64,000 bases of DNA. Source: Strigamia acuminata (lineage: Eukaryota; Arthropoda; Chilopoda; Geophilomorpha; Linotaeniidae). This document shows positions 51,134 through 62,551 of this stretch, piece by piece (the stretch's first letter is position 1; each line of letters opens with the position of its first letter). The position numbers and the translations under genes are program-made. A model generated the notes under the pieces. That model was not told the origin of the DNA and searched no databases. It worked only from the letters and a program-made list of their open reading frames with translations. The stretch spans positions 1,178,001 through 1,242,000 of the forward strand of contig OX442323.1 in assembly GCA_949358305.1 (NCBI GenBank), read 5' to 3'.

Positions 51134-54100
51134 CTATTTGTCCATAACAAAAATGTGTTCGCAAAGAGTGTTTAACCTTGGTTTCGCTAACCATTTGGTT
51201 AAAATATCTGCCACGTTCAGAACCCCGGCAATGTGTCTAATAGAAAACGTTCCTTTTTCGAACCAGTCACGGACGAAATGCAGTTTGACATCTATATGTT
51301 TATTAGCGCGGTTTTCTATTCTATTTTTCGTATACTGAATCGCCGGCATACTGTCGGCATATACGCACGGGGTTGCGCGTTCGACACAAAACATAATGTC
51401 TGCGTCGTACAGTCGGTGAAGCCATATAATATCCTTCACCCCATCGACCACGGCCAGAAATTCACTCTCCATGATCGACAGGGAGGTCATTGTCTGCTTA
51501 TGGCAGTTCCATGAGATTGGAACCCCCCCTAGGTACACTATATGGCCCCCAAAGCTTCTTCTCTTGTCTTGGTCTAGGGCGAAAGACGCGTCAGTGTAGA
51601 CAGTAAGGGAATCATTCCTACAATTCGATAAATCGATGGCATAGTTTGGTGTGTTCCCTAAATATCGCAATACCTGCATCAGCATTCCAACATGACGCGC
51701 CGAATGTTTTTCATTGTATTGCGAGAGGACTATAACCGAAAAGAGGATATCAGGCCTAGTCCTGCTCGCAATAAAAAGGAGACTCCCGACCAAGTTCCTG
51801 TACGGAAATACCGTGTTCACCCGTTCACCCTCTTTAACTTGCTGGATCATTGTGCCAGGGGTCACTGGCACTCGCACACGGTGACACGGATCCACTCCAT
51901 ACATCTTACACAGCTTTTCTATGTACTTTCTCTGGTGAATACGGATTCGCCCCCCGGATCTGTCGAATTCGATGCCCAACAATAGGGTCACCGGACCCAA
52001 ATCAACAATGTCGAAGAAACCGCGAATCCATTTCAGGACGCATTTTTCGACGTAATCGTCTCTTGAAAAGAGTACGATATCGTCGACGTAGAAAATGATT
52101 ACTGCTTCGTTGTCCAGAGAATAGACACAGTTCAGTCCTAGCATTGGCTCAAATCCCAATTGGAGCAGACAATCGTGGAGCGCTTGGTACCACATTCGTC
52201 CGCTCTGATGAAGGCCATATAAGGCCTTCAGCAGCATCCAACACTTATGTCGGTTTTTCGCTGTCCTGTAACCCTTGGGGACTTCACAATATTGCACTGT
52301 ATCGAGGTCGCCATAGAGGTAGGCGGCCTTAATATCGATGTGCACGTCACGCCAGCCCTTAAGCACTACCAGAGTGCAGAAGAACACGATAACGAGGACG
52401 AAATTGACAACGGGGGAAAATACCTCCGTAAAGTCAATTCCGGGCCTCTGTTTAAACCCTTGGGCCACCAATCGGGCCCGGTAGCGTTGAATTGCTCCGG
52501 TGTGATCGCGTTTCATCTTATATATCCATTTTGTCCCCAAAAGCTGTACGTCTTTAGGCTTGTCAATTTCACGATAGACTTCTCGTTCATCAAAAATGTC
52601 AATCTCGTCCTTCATCGCCCCTTCCCAGTAGGGTTTGTTAATGCCCTCGATCGCCTCCTCGTAGGTGTCGGGCTCAACTGCACAAAACCCCGCAAAAGGT
52701 AAGGGTTCCTCCCCTTCTAACGTTTTGAAGTCGAAAAGGTTCGGATCGTATGCGTAACCTTCTCCATCGCACCACCGTGCAACATCAGTTCGACTTCTAA
52801 GTTTGTCGTCATTGGGCGAGAAATAAACAACGTCAACTTTTCCAGCCGTTGCCCCGGCTTTCCGGACAGACTGGATTCTCCTCCATTTCGTCATATCCAG
52901 CGGCAATAACATTGGGTCTGGGGTTTCTTTCTCTTTCACCTTTCCCTTTTTACCCGAACCACGACGAGTTTGTACCCCAGGAGGGGGTGCCAGATCTGGA
53001 TCCTCATCGTCGTCAGGATAAACGTTTAAGAAATTTTCATCATCCCCCTTCGCCCCACCAATTTCTTCAACTGGATTATCTCCATCAATACCCTGCGCCC
53101 CACCAATTTCCTCATCATCCCCAATAGGATCAACTCCAATTGCAGGCAACTCAATTGTCCGCTGCACATTTGGTCTCAAAGCAGGTCCTGGGGTTCTAGG
53201 TGGAATAGGGGGCGGAATGGGCGGTGGGATAGGAGGTGGCATAAAGGGTGGTGGCTGTCCAACAGGGACAACGGAATCATCGTCATCTTCCTCGGTGTCG
53301 GAGGAAGAGTAGCCAAAACTCTTAAATTCTTCGGATCCCCCTTGAGGTTGTCGAACTGGAGTCTGTAATCTCTTCCCAATCTCGTACCAATACGAGTCCT
53401 CGAAGATCCGCACGTGTTTTGACGCAAAAACTTGATTTGTTTTAGGGTCCCAGATCCTATAGCCCCTAGTGGAGATGGCATAGCCAACCAATGCTCCTGC
53501 CCATGCTCTACCCTCCAATTTGCCTTTGCGGGTCTGGGATGGAACATGAACAAAAGTCTTCGATCCAATGCATTTAATGTGTCGTAAAGACAATTTCTTA
53601 TTGAAAAATATCGAGTAAGGTGTTTTGCCTTCAATCCCCTGGTGGGGAAACCTATTCTTTAAGTAGACGATGGAAGTCGCCAATTCAGCCCAAAGGGGAT
53701 AGGGGAAACTGTTCTCGAGCATCAAAGCCCTCACCCCGCTAATAATTGTACGGTTGGCCCTTTCAGCCACGGAATTCATTTCCGGAGAATATGCATTTGT
53801 TCGAATGCATTTTAATCCTATCTTGGAAGCGTAAGTGTCCCAATCCCGAGAAATAAATTCCCCGCCATTATCAGTCTTAATACATTTGACTTTCTTAGAA
53901 GTCGTTCTTTCCACTTCAGTTAGCCATCGTTTGAAATGACCCAAAACCTCCCCTTTGGTTTTCATCATAATTATCCACATATACCGTGAATAGTCGTCCA
54001 CGAGAATAAAATAGTAATTAGCCCCACCTAAGGAAGGACCCTGTGATTTCCCCCAGACATCCATGTGTACAATGTCTAAAATCCCTTTGGTTGAAATCGC

Positions 54101-55978
54101 AACTATAGGGGGAAAGCTTGCTCTCGTGCTTTTGGCGGTTGCACATGCGTCACAGGTAGACAATTCCTTAGTGGACAGGTTAATTCCAAATACGTCATCA
54201 GACTTTTCTAATTTTGAAATGCCTTTAGCATTGAGATGGCCCATCCTCGAATGCCATGTGTCCATGGTTTGGGGCCGCTCCTGGTTTCTAACTTTCACAT
54301 CATCGGCGTTTCCGCCGTTAGCTTTCGCTGTCGCATTAGCTTGGGGAATATTTGCAGGAGGTGTCTGAACCTCATTCCCCGCTTTCGGTAAATTAATCGC
54401 CGCAGGCGCTAACGTTTTCTCGCTCACTTGCGCACTCAAATTAGCTGCGGACGTCCCTTTATCCGACTTACTCAAACTTTTTAGTAATGCGTTCTTATAG
54501 TCTAAAATGGTTAGTAACGGTTGCACAAATCTTTCATCCTTTACAGATGATTTGATCAAGTCGAGGACAGCAGCCGCATTCTGTTGCGCAGTTAATGCAG
54601 CTGTGTTTACATTCCCAACCTCGATACGACAGTTAACTTTATACAATCTATTCGAAGTTCGAACTGCCGTAATCGATGGTTCCTCGATCTTATCTTTATA
54701 AATAAACATTTCCCCATTTTTGACAAATGTGCACATCCCAGCCTCATCGGTGCGTCCAAGTGAGATGAGATTCTTCCGAAAATTGGGTGCGAAGAAAACA
54801 TTCTTCAAAGTAATGTCCCTATGTCGGGTTCCATAAAGCGTGGTGATGACAACATTTCCGACTCCTTCGATTTTCGATTTGCCTTCACCTTGTTGTACGC
54901 TGAAGTTAGACAGCGGTCTATAGTCCGAGAACCAACTCCGGTTGAAAGAGAAATGGTCGGTCGCCCCTGTGTCCACGTACCATTGAGAATCACAATTGCC
55001 GTGCGACACAAGGGATAATGGCTGTGCAGGTTTTTCCTCCAATACTGCCGAGTATAAAGTGTGGGGCTCATCCGCATACGGGTCCAGCTGTGTGAGATTT
55101 GCTCTCTGTTGCCCTTTTCCACGGCCCCTGCCACGTCCACTTCCTCGATTTAATTGGGCCGGCGAACCAGCAGCGGCAGGAAAAGTCCCAAAAGCTCCTT
55201 GCTGTTTTGGAGGCGACGGGCACTCTCTAGCGAAGTGACCCGTCCCTCCACAATTAAAACAAGTGCCCCGTGAGGGCCCAGTAGCTGTTGAAGGTTTCCC
55301 ACGTGGTTTCCATTTTTGCTTGGCAAATAATGCAGTATTGTCCATTTGTTGAGTTAGGACACCGAATTCGTTGCTTGATTCGTAAAGGCGATTGTATTCG
55401 CCAAGCAACCTCTCTTTCACGTTTTTAGCCGTGAAGTCAGCATCTTCCCAATGATACGCTGTCTGTTTAATGTTCTCATATTGTGGGGGTAAGTGGTCCA
55501 AATACTGGAAAGCGTGGAACTCGTCGGAGACGTCGATTTTCACGTCTTTTAATTCCGTGACCTTCCGATCGACTCGCCCCGTGAAAACGAGCATTTCCTC
55601 GCCTTCTAACATTTTCATGTTCAAAAAGTCACGGCGCAGTCGAGCGCGGCGTGCCCTCGTCGTCGGTTGATAAGCGTTTTTTAACGCTTCCCAGACTTTT
55701 GCAGCAGTGGGACAAGAGACGGCAATAACTTGCTGAGGTTCCGCGCAGCTCATGCAAAGGGTTGACATGGCTTTGTCCTCCCGGACTTTGAAGTCTCTTT
55801 TCTCCTTGGCTGTGGCGGTGTCAGGCGGTTGTTTCTCCGTGCCATCCACGTGACCCCAAACACCGTTGTATTTGAGGAGCAGCTGAACCTGCACCGACCA
55901 CGTAGCATAGTTCGTACCGTCGAGTTTCTTAATATCCTTATAGTCGTCGTGTTTTGACATCACGACGACACAATGCAC
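51134..55978 (-). CDS. Copia-D gag-pol polyprotein (1,608-1,614 aa)
   Basis: Intact copia polyprotein. MSKHDDYK at 55,960 is the likelier start; the first ATG is at 55,978. Capsid region with WSVQVQLLLKYNGVW, zinc knuckle CFNCGGTGHFAREC (about 240), a Gly/Arg-rich GRGRGRGKG stretch, protease DTGATDH (about 335), WHSRMGHLNAKG (about 572), integrase HMDVWG, TDNGGEF (about 702) and AERANRT (about 736), a Pro-rich (PPIPP)n and acidic linker, reverse transcriptase YRARLVAQGFKQ (about 1,165) and YVDD (about 1,299), RNase H TDASFALD (about 1,460). The stop lies only about 5 bp from the polypurine tract, unlike A, B and C, which have 200 bp or more. Confidence 0.95.
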   Translation of the reverse strand: MHCVVVMSKHDDYKDIKKLDGTNYATWSVQVQLLLKYNGVWGHVDGTEKQPPDTATAKEKRDFKVREDKAMSTLCMSCAEPQQVIAVSCPTAAKVWEALKNAYQPTTRARRARLRRDFLNMKMLEGEEMLVFTGRVDRKVTELKDVKIDVSDEFHAFQYLDHLPPQYENIKQTAYHWEDADFTAKNVKERLLGEYNRLYESSNEFGVLTQQMDNTALFAKQKWKPRGKPSTATGPSRGTCFNCGGTGHFARECPSPPKQQGAFGTFPAAAGSPAQLNRGSGRGRGRGKGQQRANLTQLDPYADEPHTLYSAVLEEKPAQPLSLVSHGNCDSQWYVDTGATDHFSFNRSWFSDYRPLSNFSVQQGEGKSKIEGVGNVVITTLYGTRHRDITLKNVFFAPNFRKNLISLGRTDEAGMCTFVKNGEMFIYKDKIEEPSITAVRTSNRLYKVNCRIEVGNVNTAALTAQQNAAAVLDLIKSSVKDERFVQPLLTILDYKNALLKSLSKSDKGTSAANLSAQVSEKTLAPAAINLPKAGNEVQTPPANIPQANATAKANGGNADDVKVRNQERPQTMDTWHSRMGHLNAKGISKLEKSDDVFGINLSTKELSTCDACATAKSTRASFPPIVAISTKGILDIVHMDVWGKSQGPSLGGANYYFILVDDYSRYMWIIMMKTKGEVLGHFKRWLTEVERTTSKKVKCIKTDNGGEFISRDWDTYASKIGLKCIRTNAYSPEMNSVAERANRTIISGVRALMLENSFPYPLWAELATSIVYLKNRFPHQGIEGKTPYSIFFNKKLSLRHIKCIGSKTFVHVPSQTRKGKLEGRAWAGALVGYAISTRGYRIWDPKTNQVFASKHVRIFEDSYWYEIGKRLQTPVRQPQGGSEEFKSFGYSSSDTEEDDDDSVVPVGQPPPFMPPPIPPPIPPPIPPRTPGPALRPNVQRTIELPAIGVDPIGDDEEIGGAQGIDGDNPVEEIGGAKGDDENFLNVYPDDDEDPDLAPPPGVQTRRGSGKKGKVKEKETPDPMLLPLDMTKWRRIQSVRKAGATAGKVDVVYFSPNDDKLRSRTDVARWCDGEGYAYDPNLFDFKTLEGEEPLPFAGFCAVEPDTYEEAIEGINKPYWEGAMKDEIDIFDEREVYREIDKPKDVQLLGTKWIYKMKRDHTGAIQRYRARLVAQGFKQRPGIDFTEVFSPVVNFVLVIVFFCTLVVLKGWRDVHIDIKAAYLYGDLDTVQYCEVPKGYRTAKNRHKCWMLLKALYGLHQSGRMWYQALHDCLLQLGFEPMLGLNCVYSLDNEAVIIFYVDDIVLFSRDDYVEKCVLKWIRGFFDIVDLGPVTLLLGIEFDRSGGRIRIHQRKYIEKLCKMYGVDPCHRVRVPVTPGTMIQQVKEGERVNTVFPYRNLVGSLLFIASRTRPDILFSVIVLSQYNEKHSARHVGMLMQVLRYLGNTPNYAIDLSNCRNDSLTVYTDASFALDQDKRRSFGGHIVYLGGVPISWNCHKQTMTSLSIMESEFLAVVDGVKDIIWLHRLYDADIMFCVERATPCVYADSMPAIQYTKNRIENRANKHIDVKLHFVRDWFEKGTFSIRHIAGVLNVADILTKWLAKPRLNTLCEHIFVMDK

Positions 55979-57132
55979 AATAATAATGAAGGATGCACGA
56001 AAAAAACACTAAATTCGGAAATTATTCCGCACAAAACACTTCACTAGAATCAAATCACACAGTGCACACTTGTCACCCACCAAAAATGAAGGCGAAAAAA
56101 CAATTCCACCCGTGGGCAAACCGCTATAAGAGCGGCGATCAAACCTTGACTGGTCGTTCCCCAACTCTTCCGTCCGACCTCCTAGGGTCGCGGGATCGGT
56201 TGGGTGGCCGTGAACAAGCCCAGACAAGAATACAGTGCCACGTGCCCGACTGGACGTAGGGTGGCACCGATACTAAGAGGGGACCAAAAACAAAAACTTA
56301 AAATTAACAAAGTTTCACGACAAAATGGTAAATACACTTTTGCGTTGTTAAGATGGGCGGATTGCGGGATCCGATCGTCGCAATCGCTTCCGTCCAGCGT
56401 AGAACGTTGTTTAGACGTTATCGGTGCGCGGAAATGGGGCTGACGCGCTACCGCTCGCACACGTCCGTGCAAAGCGGGGAAAAACGATCCAAAATCGTCG
56501 TCGCGCCCGTCCGCGCCTTCGTGTAGCACTCCGGGGTGCAAAACACGGCTTTTCCGGTCAAATATTGTCGTGTACGCAGACTTATGCGTACAGAGACACT
56601 CGAAATTGGTTTCCACCGTCGACGGCGATGAAAATCCAAACAAAAATGGCCGCTGGTGAGGATTTGTTCTCCACCGGCGATCCACTGCTGATTTCCGATC
56701 GTTTTCGGTAATTTTCGCCTGATTCGGGGCGAAAATGCGTCGTATCGACGTTGATTCTCGTTGTTTCGGCGAGAATAATCGTCGTCTCGGCAAAAAGCTG
56801 GCGTCTAGGCGTGTATCGGCCCGAAAACACGTCGTTGCTACGTCGGCTGCACTGCCGAATCCAAAATGGCCGCCGAAGAAAATTTGCTTCGTAACGGCGT
56901 GGAAAAGTGCTTATTTCGCACTGAAAATAAATATTTCGACACTGCTTACTGTCGTAATAGTCCGTTGTACTGTCCGCACACACCATCCCGACGATTTGAA
57001 AAAGTTGGCGAAGTTATTTCGCACGTCGCCGGCGATTCGTGTCTGCAACGACCTCGGCCGACGTCCTGCACTCGTTTCGTCTCGAAATGTTCCGGAAAAC
57101 TCCCAAAAACTGCTGGCCTTATCGTCGCACAG
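55979..57132 (-). other. Copia-D untranslated leader
   Basis: About 1.15 kb between primer binding site and gag, rich in CG and in short inverted motifs. Short ORFs up to 203 codons on both strands are not convincing. It lacks the ACAGCC..GGCTGT hairpin of A, B and C. Confidence 0.5.
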
Positions 57133-57144
57133 CCTCTGCTACCA
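57133..57144 (-). other. Copia-D primer binding site
   Basis: Minus strand TGGTAGCAGAGG, 12 nt complementary to the initiator-Met tRNA 3' end, two bases inside the 5' LTR. The next six bases do not match the tRNA, unlike A and B. Confidence 0.85.
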
Positions 57145-57146
57145 CT

Positions 57147-57624
57147 TGTGGGGTTATTCCCGGCAATTCTGCAAACGAAATCAAAAGAAACATCAGTTGA
57201 AACGGTGCGCGAAACCGACATGCGTGCGCCATCTTTAATTCGTGAGAATATCAGGTGATACACGGTTAGAGGCTATTTGCACTCTCTAACAACATAGGAT
57301 AAATCATTGTCAAGTTTCCAATGATTTGTCCTTTACAATCGCAAGTAAAAAACACCGACATTAATAATCGATAAACCAAGGAAAAAGGATAAAACACAAA
57401 TCGCTTTTTCAAGCAGACGACATCAGGGACGTGTGCTGTAAAGGAGAGAATATTCAACCGCGGTACATAACAAGCATTGATAAAAATCATTATCGGTTGA
57501 ACACTGGATCGGGACATTAATTTACAACACACTTGTTACACATACTCGGAAATTGTGTAACCAATAAATCACGTAACACAGGAACAAATATTTAAGCACT
57601 TCAAAATGGGTTTGCAACCCAACA
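57147..57624 (-). repeat. Copia-D 5' LTR
   Basis: 478 bp, no difference from the 3' LTR found by eye; flanked by CAGTA at 57,625. Confidence 0.95.
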
Positions 57625-60600
57625 CAGTATTCATCAACATCCCTCTGAGATCTGAGTCGAATGCCCGGCATCGGAAAATAGTAAACGTCCGTTTTAATCG
57701 ATCCCGGAACTTGATCCTTCCGGAGGTGTTCCTCGCGTCTCCAATCACTGCACTCGGAATCTCCCCCAATGGGTCGCCAAATATATGCAGTATGGCGATC
57801 CGTAGCAGGCAAGACTTCAGTCCCGACTATGTGCTGAATTGGAGCAGGAGACATTGGAGTATCGTCAAATACCGACACTGTATGAGAAAGATCTGCTCCA
57901 CGGGTTTTCCGGCGATATGTGATGTATCTCGCTGGAGAACCAGGCGGTGATTGGCGAGGAGACTGCTCTGCAGATGTCCCAGTGAAATCAGATGTTCTTG
58001 GAAGAATGGCTTGGTCATCAAAGTCAGCAATATCGTCATCTGTATCTCCTTCCTGATAGAGGATGGGATACGATTGTGAATGTCCTAGACTTGCCGAACT
58101 CGGTAATTGCAGTGCACACGCATCCAACAATAACTGCTCTGGCGTTGTCGGGGGCGGCAATTGGATGACCGGTGTATGAACAGAGTGAGATGTCGATACG
58201 CCGCTAGCGTGGCTTGCTCCACCATTATCGGAGTCGTCGTCGGAATGGTCAGAATGTTCGGAATCGGATCCTCTTGGCCAGTCATGGAACTGGACGTTGT
58301 CGTTAAACGAAACCGATTGCTGTCCGACATCAGAAAAAGTTTCTTCGGGCCGTTGAGATGCGCCACGAAGAGATTTCCGATATGATTGGCGTTCATCGAT
58401 CTTGACGTGAACCGTTTCGTAAACTCGATCTTCTACCGGATTCCAAACTCTATATCCGCGGGTACCAGTCGCGTAACCAACGAGATATCCCTCCCATGCA
58501 CGCGGATCTAGTTTCTTGCGGCCTGGCGCGGTGTAATGCACCCAGCATTTGGACCCCATTTTGCGTAGGTGTCGTAAAGACAATGCTCGTTGTCGCCATA
58601 GGATATACGGAATTTGGTTATTCAATCTCGAATGCGGACTTCGGTTCTTCACATACGCAAATGTGACGGCGAGTTCCGCCCAAAGGTCATCCGGGAGTCG
58701 AGTTTCGGAGATAAGTGATCGGACACTGTCGGCCATTGTTCGATTTATGCGTTCTGCAGTCCCGTTCATTTGAGGTGATGCGGGATTGGTCCTCTGCCCT
58801 TGGATGCCCTTTTCTTTGAGATAGTTCAAGAATTCATTTGACATGAATTCGCCTCCGCGGTCGGATCTAATCGCTTTCACACGCGTATTCTGAATTCGTT
58901 CAACGCGGGCGACGAAGTCTTTGAATGCCCCAAAGGTTTGCGACTTCTGGGCCAACGGGATAATCCACGTGTAACGTGTGGCATCGTCGATGATGGTGAA
59001 AACATAATCCGAGCCGCCCAGTGACGTGAGCGGGGCTGGTCCCCACAAATCCATGTGCAGAAGGTCCAATGGTTTCGATGTACAGGGATTCGGGTCCGGT
59101 TTATGCGAAGCTCTGGTCGATTTAGCAATTCTGCAGTCGTTACACGACAATTCTTGTCGGACTTCAGCTGGTTGCAAACCATAAACCTGGTCGTTAGCTG
59201 CCAGAAGCTTCATCGCATTAGTATGCAGGTGACCGAGACGACTGTGCCATAGACCGGTGGCATCTTTAACCGAAGCAGGATTAGCAATTACCTTTTTCTG
59301 TGACGGAGGTAAATTGCCAGGAGGAGGGGAAATCGGTAGACATTGCAGAGCATTGGAATAGGATTGTGTGGTCGGATTGACAATGACCGGTGGGGGAACA
59401 GGAGTAAGGACGGGAAAATGTGTAGGATCGGTCAGGTTTGGAATTGGTTGGGTGGGAATTGCCTTCACACTCTCAACCGCTGGCAGATCAAAACGATAGT
59501 CTGTAATTTCCCGTTGCTTTTGTTTTCCTTTAACCGGTTTCGGAACATTGTCGAAGTCCACTTCTGTCGTGACCAGTGTTTTGACAGGTTGAATTGTCGG
59601 TGGAGTGGCCGTCGAAACCGTTGTCGAACTGATAGGGGCCGAACACAAACCGTCCAAATAATACAAGCCACCACGTTCCTTTGCACGAATGATTGGCAAA
59701 CGATAGTCCGATTCATAAACATTAACTTCTCCGTTGAAAATGTGGATATGATGTCGCGTTTTATCGATTTTCGACACCGAAATCAAATTGGCTTCGAAAT
59801 TCGGTGCATATAGAACGTTGGTCAAATCCAAAACGCAATCTGCATCATCAACTGACGTGAGAAGTTGAACCGTTCCTCGTCCAGTAACTTGCGATTTGCC
59901 TTGCCCCAATTCGATATCGAAAGGCGGAATGTTCGTGAAATCGGTGAATAACGCTCGCACATGGGTCACGTGGTCGGTAGCGCCGCAGTCAACAATCCAC
60001 TCATTGGATTGCATAAAGTGGGCAACTGGGCGCTCAACGACTTGCGGTGCACTGCAGAAAAATGTCCCTTTCCGAATTGGACGTGAGCTCCCTCGAGGAC
60101 GAGTGTCTTCGACCTTGGCGACGGCGTTCTTATTCCGTCTTCGACTCTTACTTCTCGATGAGCGTTGTACGGAAACCGTCGGCTGATTCGGATTTTCACG
60201 TCGAGGGTGGGGGCACTTATTCGCGTAGTGGCCCATCTGTTCGCAATTAAAACACCGAATAGTTGACAAATCACGAGCACCAGATTTATTACGCGGGCGA
60301 AACTGTCCTTTCGCAGAAGTATGAGCCGTCGGTGGAGTTGTTCGAAGCAGACCCGCTGATCTTAAACGAGATTGTTCGGATATCAACTGTTCGGCAACCA
60401 AAGTCGGTGTAAATTTGTCATCCGGCCAATGGTAAATTGCGAACGTTGCCTGGGCATACTCAGGTGGCAATCCCTTAAGATACTGATATGCGTGGTGGTC
60501 GGGCGAAGTTTCCTCTTTAACGTCCTTTAATTGCCTAACATAGTGATCGACTCTGGCAATAAAATCCGGCATATCCTCGTTGGGTCCAATCTGGAGATTT

Positions 60601-60944
60601 AAAAACTCCCAACGCATGGCTGCTCTTCTGGCCCGTGAGCTTGGCGCATAAATCTTAGCCAGCGCGTCCCACGCTTCTTTCGGCGTGTTGCACGTGTCCA
60701 ACACTGATCGTTTGGGCTCGCTGACTTGGATATAGATGTGACCGAGGGCTTTATCTTTCTTGGTCATGTACCGGTCTTTCTCCTTTTCCGTCAAGGTAGC
60801 TAAATGTTCGGCTTCCTTCTCCTCGGTAACATGCCTCCAAAGGCCCTCGGACTTTAAGAGCATCCGCATCGATCGTTGCCACTGCTCGTAGTTCCCAACT
60901 CCGAGTACGGGAATTTTGCTCGATGAATCTCCGGATTTGTGCAT
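57625..60944 (-). pseudogene. Copia-B gag-pol, N-terminal fragment (right arm)
   Basis: Capsid, zinc knuckle, protease, integrase and linker, from MHKSGDSSS to DVDEYC, then cut by Copia-D. The frame runs 34 codons into the Copia-D LTR before a stop at 57,522, so a truncated protein lacking reverse transcriptase could be made. Confidence 0.9.
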
Positions 60945-62001
60945 CGTGGCGTGGAAAACTCGACACTCCGCGACGAAAACACAGGCTCAGAGAAATAGTA
61001 CACACGAGACACCGTAGCACTGCACGAAAACGAAGCACAACACTCGATGCGAAGCACTTTCGAGGCGGAAACCGTCAAATTGGGCAATTCCTTCTGAAGG
61101 AATTCAAAAACCTCCGGTAGCCAGTCTGAGAGGGTCCGATCGGTGCACCTGGGCCCGCGGGAAACCTCACTTGTACCACGACAAGCACTACCGGAGAATA
61201 CGTAATCGCTTGATCGGATTCGATCGAAGGGCGAATACGATGCTAAATGTCCCCCAAAAGCCTTAAATTCTACCTTAAAGTTAACAATGTAAATCGACAA
61301 GAAGGAGAAATAGATGAATCGGTCGCGGGTGCAACTCTCGTGCAAATGAAGGCACGGCGCAGCTTTCTCGAAAAGCTGGAGAAAACGCAAATTCGAATTT
61401 AAAACCCGAATTCTTCTCGAAAAAATTCGAGGCTCTTCGTGAAAATGTTCTAAAGATCGGTGATTACGACCGTTCACCGGGGAACTAAGCCGCCAATAAT
61501 CTAGTATTGGATTCTCGTTGTATCCGCCGCAACGTGCTAAGCGGAGAAGCGAATCCAAAATGACGAAAAACCTGAAAATAAATTTAAATTCGCCGAAATT
61601 CGCGAATCCCGCGTGATTTCGGACGAAAATTAGACGAATCGGTGGAAATATAGACAGCCCTGGCTGTCTTGAACGTCGGCGATACGTTGTGGACGTACGG
61701 CGGACAAAAATCGGGCCGAAAATCGATGATACCTGCAAAAATAAAGGAATTTGCCTAGAAATTTGCGAATCCCGCGTGATTTCTGGCAAAATTAGTCGGC
61801 GAATCGTGAGGAAAACGTTGCAGACTCTTGTGGAACGTCGGCGATGCGTATCTGACGTCTCCAGTACGAAAATCGGCTCGAAAATCGTCGTTTTCTGCAA
61901 ATAAAAGATTTCGGCGCAAAAATCGCGAATTTCGCGAATATTGCGTCGAAAATTAACGAAATAAATGGCCAACTAGCAAGGAACCATCCTCTGCTACCAA
62001 T

Positions 62002-62551
62002 TGTAGGTAACTGGTAGCAGAGGAGCGCGCAGTGGTCGGCGAAATGCCGACGAGAAGCGTGAAATGATAAGCCAAAACAAAATGGCGTCGTGCTTCGTGC
62101 ACGACGTCGTCGATACGTTCACCGTATCGTTTACCAAATGCGCGCGTCTTAAGGACGCTTATGTGCGCGTGAAAAACAGCACTGAATGTGCTTTAATGCA
62201 AAGACAATGTGTAAAAACAATAAAACAATTTAATAAGAAAATGATACATTACATTTGTGGTGAAACCATGGCTAAGCTGTGCAAAACCCATGCATGGCGC
62301 CATGTTGGAAAAAGAAGAAGAGTGAGAACACACTCTGGTGGCAATAATTGACATTAGATGTCAAAACAAAAGAACAAATCATACTGAAAAACATTATGCA
62401 GGTATGGAATTACATACGGGACAGCACACAATGTGTGCAAAAGCGAAATATAACGAATAAGACATCAAACATCGAAATAACTGATTTGAAATTGAATTAT
62501 ATAAAGTATGAACATTTGATATCGATAATAAATTTGGTCTTAGGACCAACA
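62002..62551 (-). repeat. Copia-B (right arm) 5' LTR
   Basis: 550 bp, mirror of 20,895-21,444. Its primer binding site lies at 61,982-61,999. Confidence 0.93.

Larger units (their letters stand above)
50638..57624 (-). mobile_element. Copia-D: complete Ty1/copia element nested in Copia-B
   Basis: 6,987 bp; 478-bp LTRs identical by eye; target duplication CAGTA at 50,633-50,637 and 57,625-57,629; primer binding site, polypurine tract and intact gag-pol. Absent from the left arm, so it inserted after the two arms separated, or only on one of two haplotypes. More distant from A, B and C than they are from each other. Confidence 0.96.
48244..62551 (-). mobile_element. Copia-B, right-arm copy, split by Copia-D
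   Basis: LTRs 62,551-62,002 (5') and 48,793-48,244 (3'), 550 bp each; target duplication CCTTC at 62,552-62,556 and 48,239-48,243 (reverse complement of GAAGG). Without Copia-D its length equals that of the left copy. No change from the left copy seen by eye. Confidence 0.95.
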
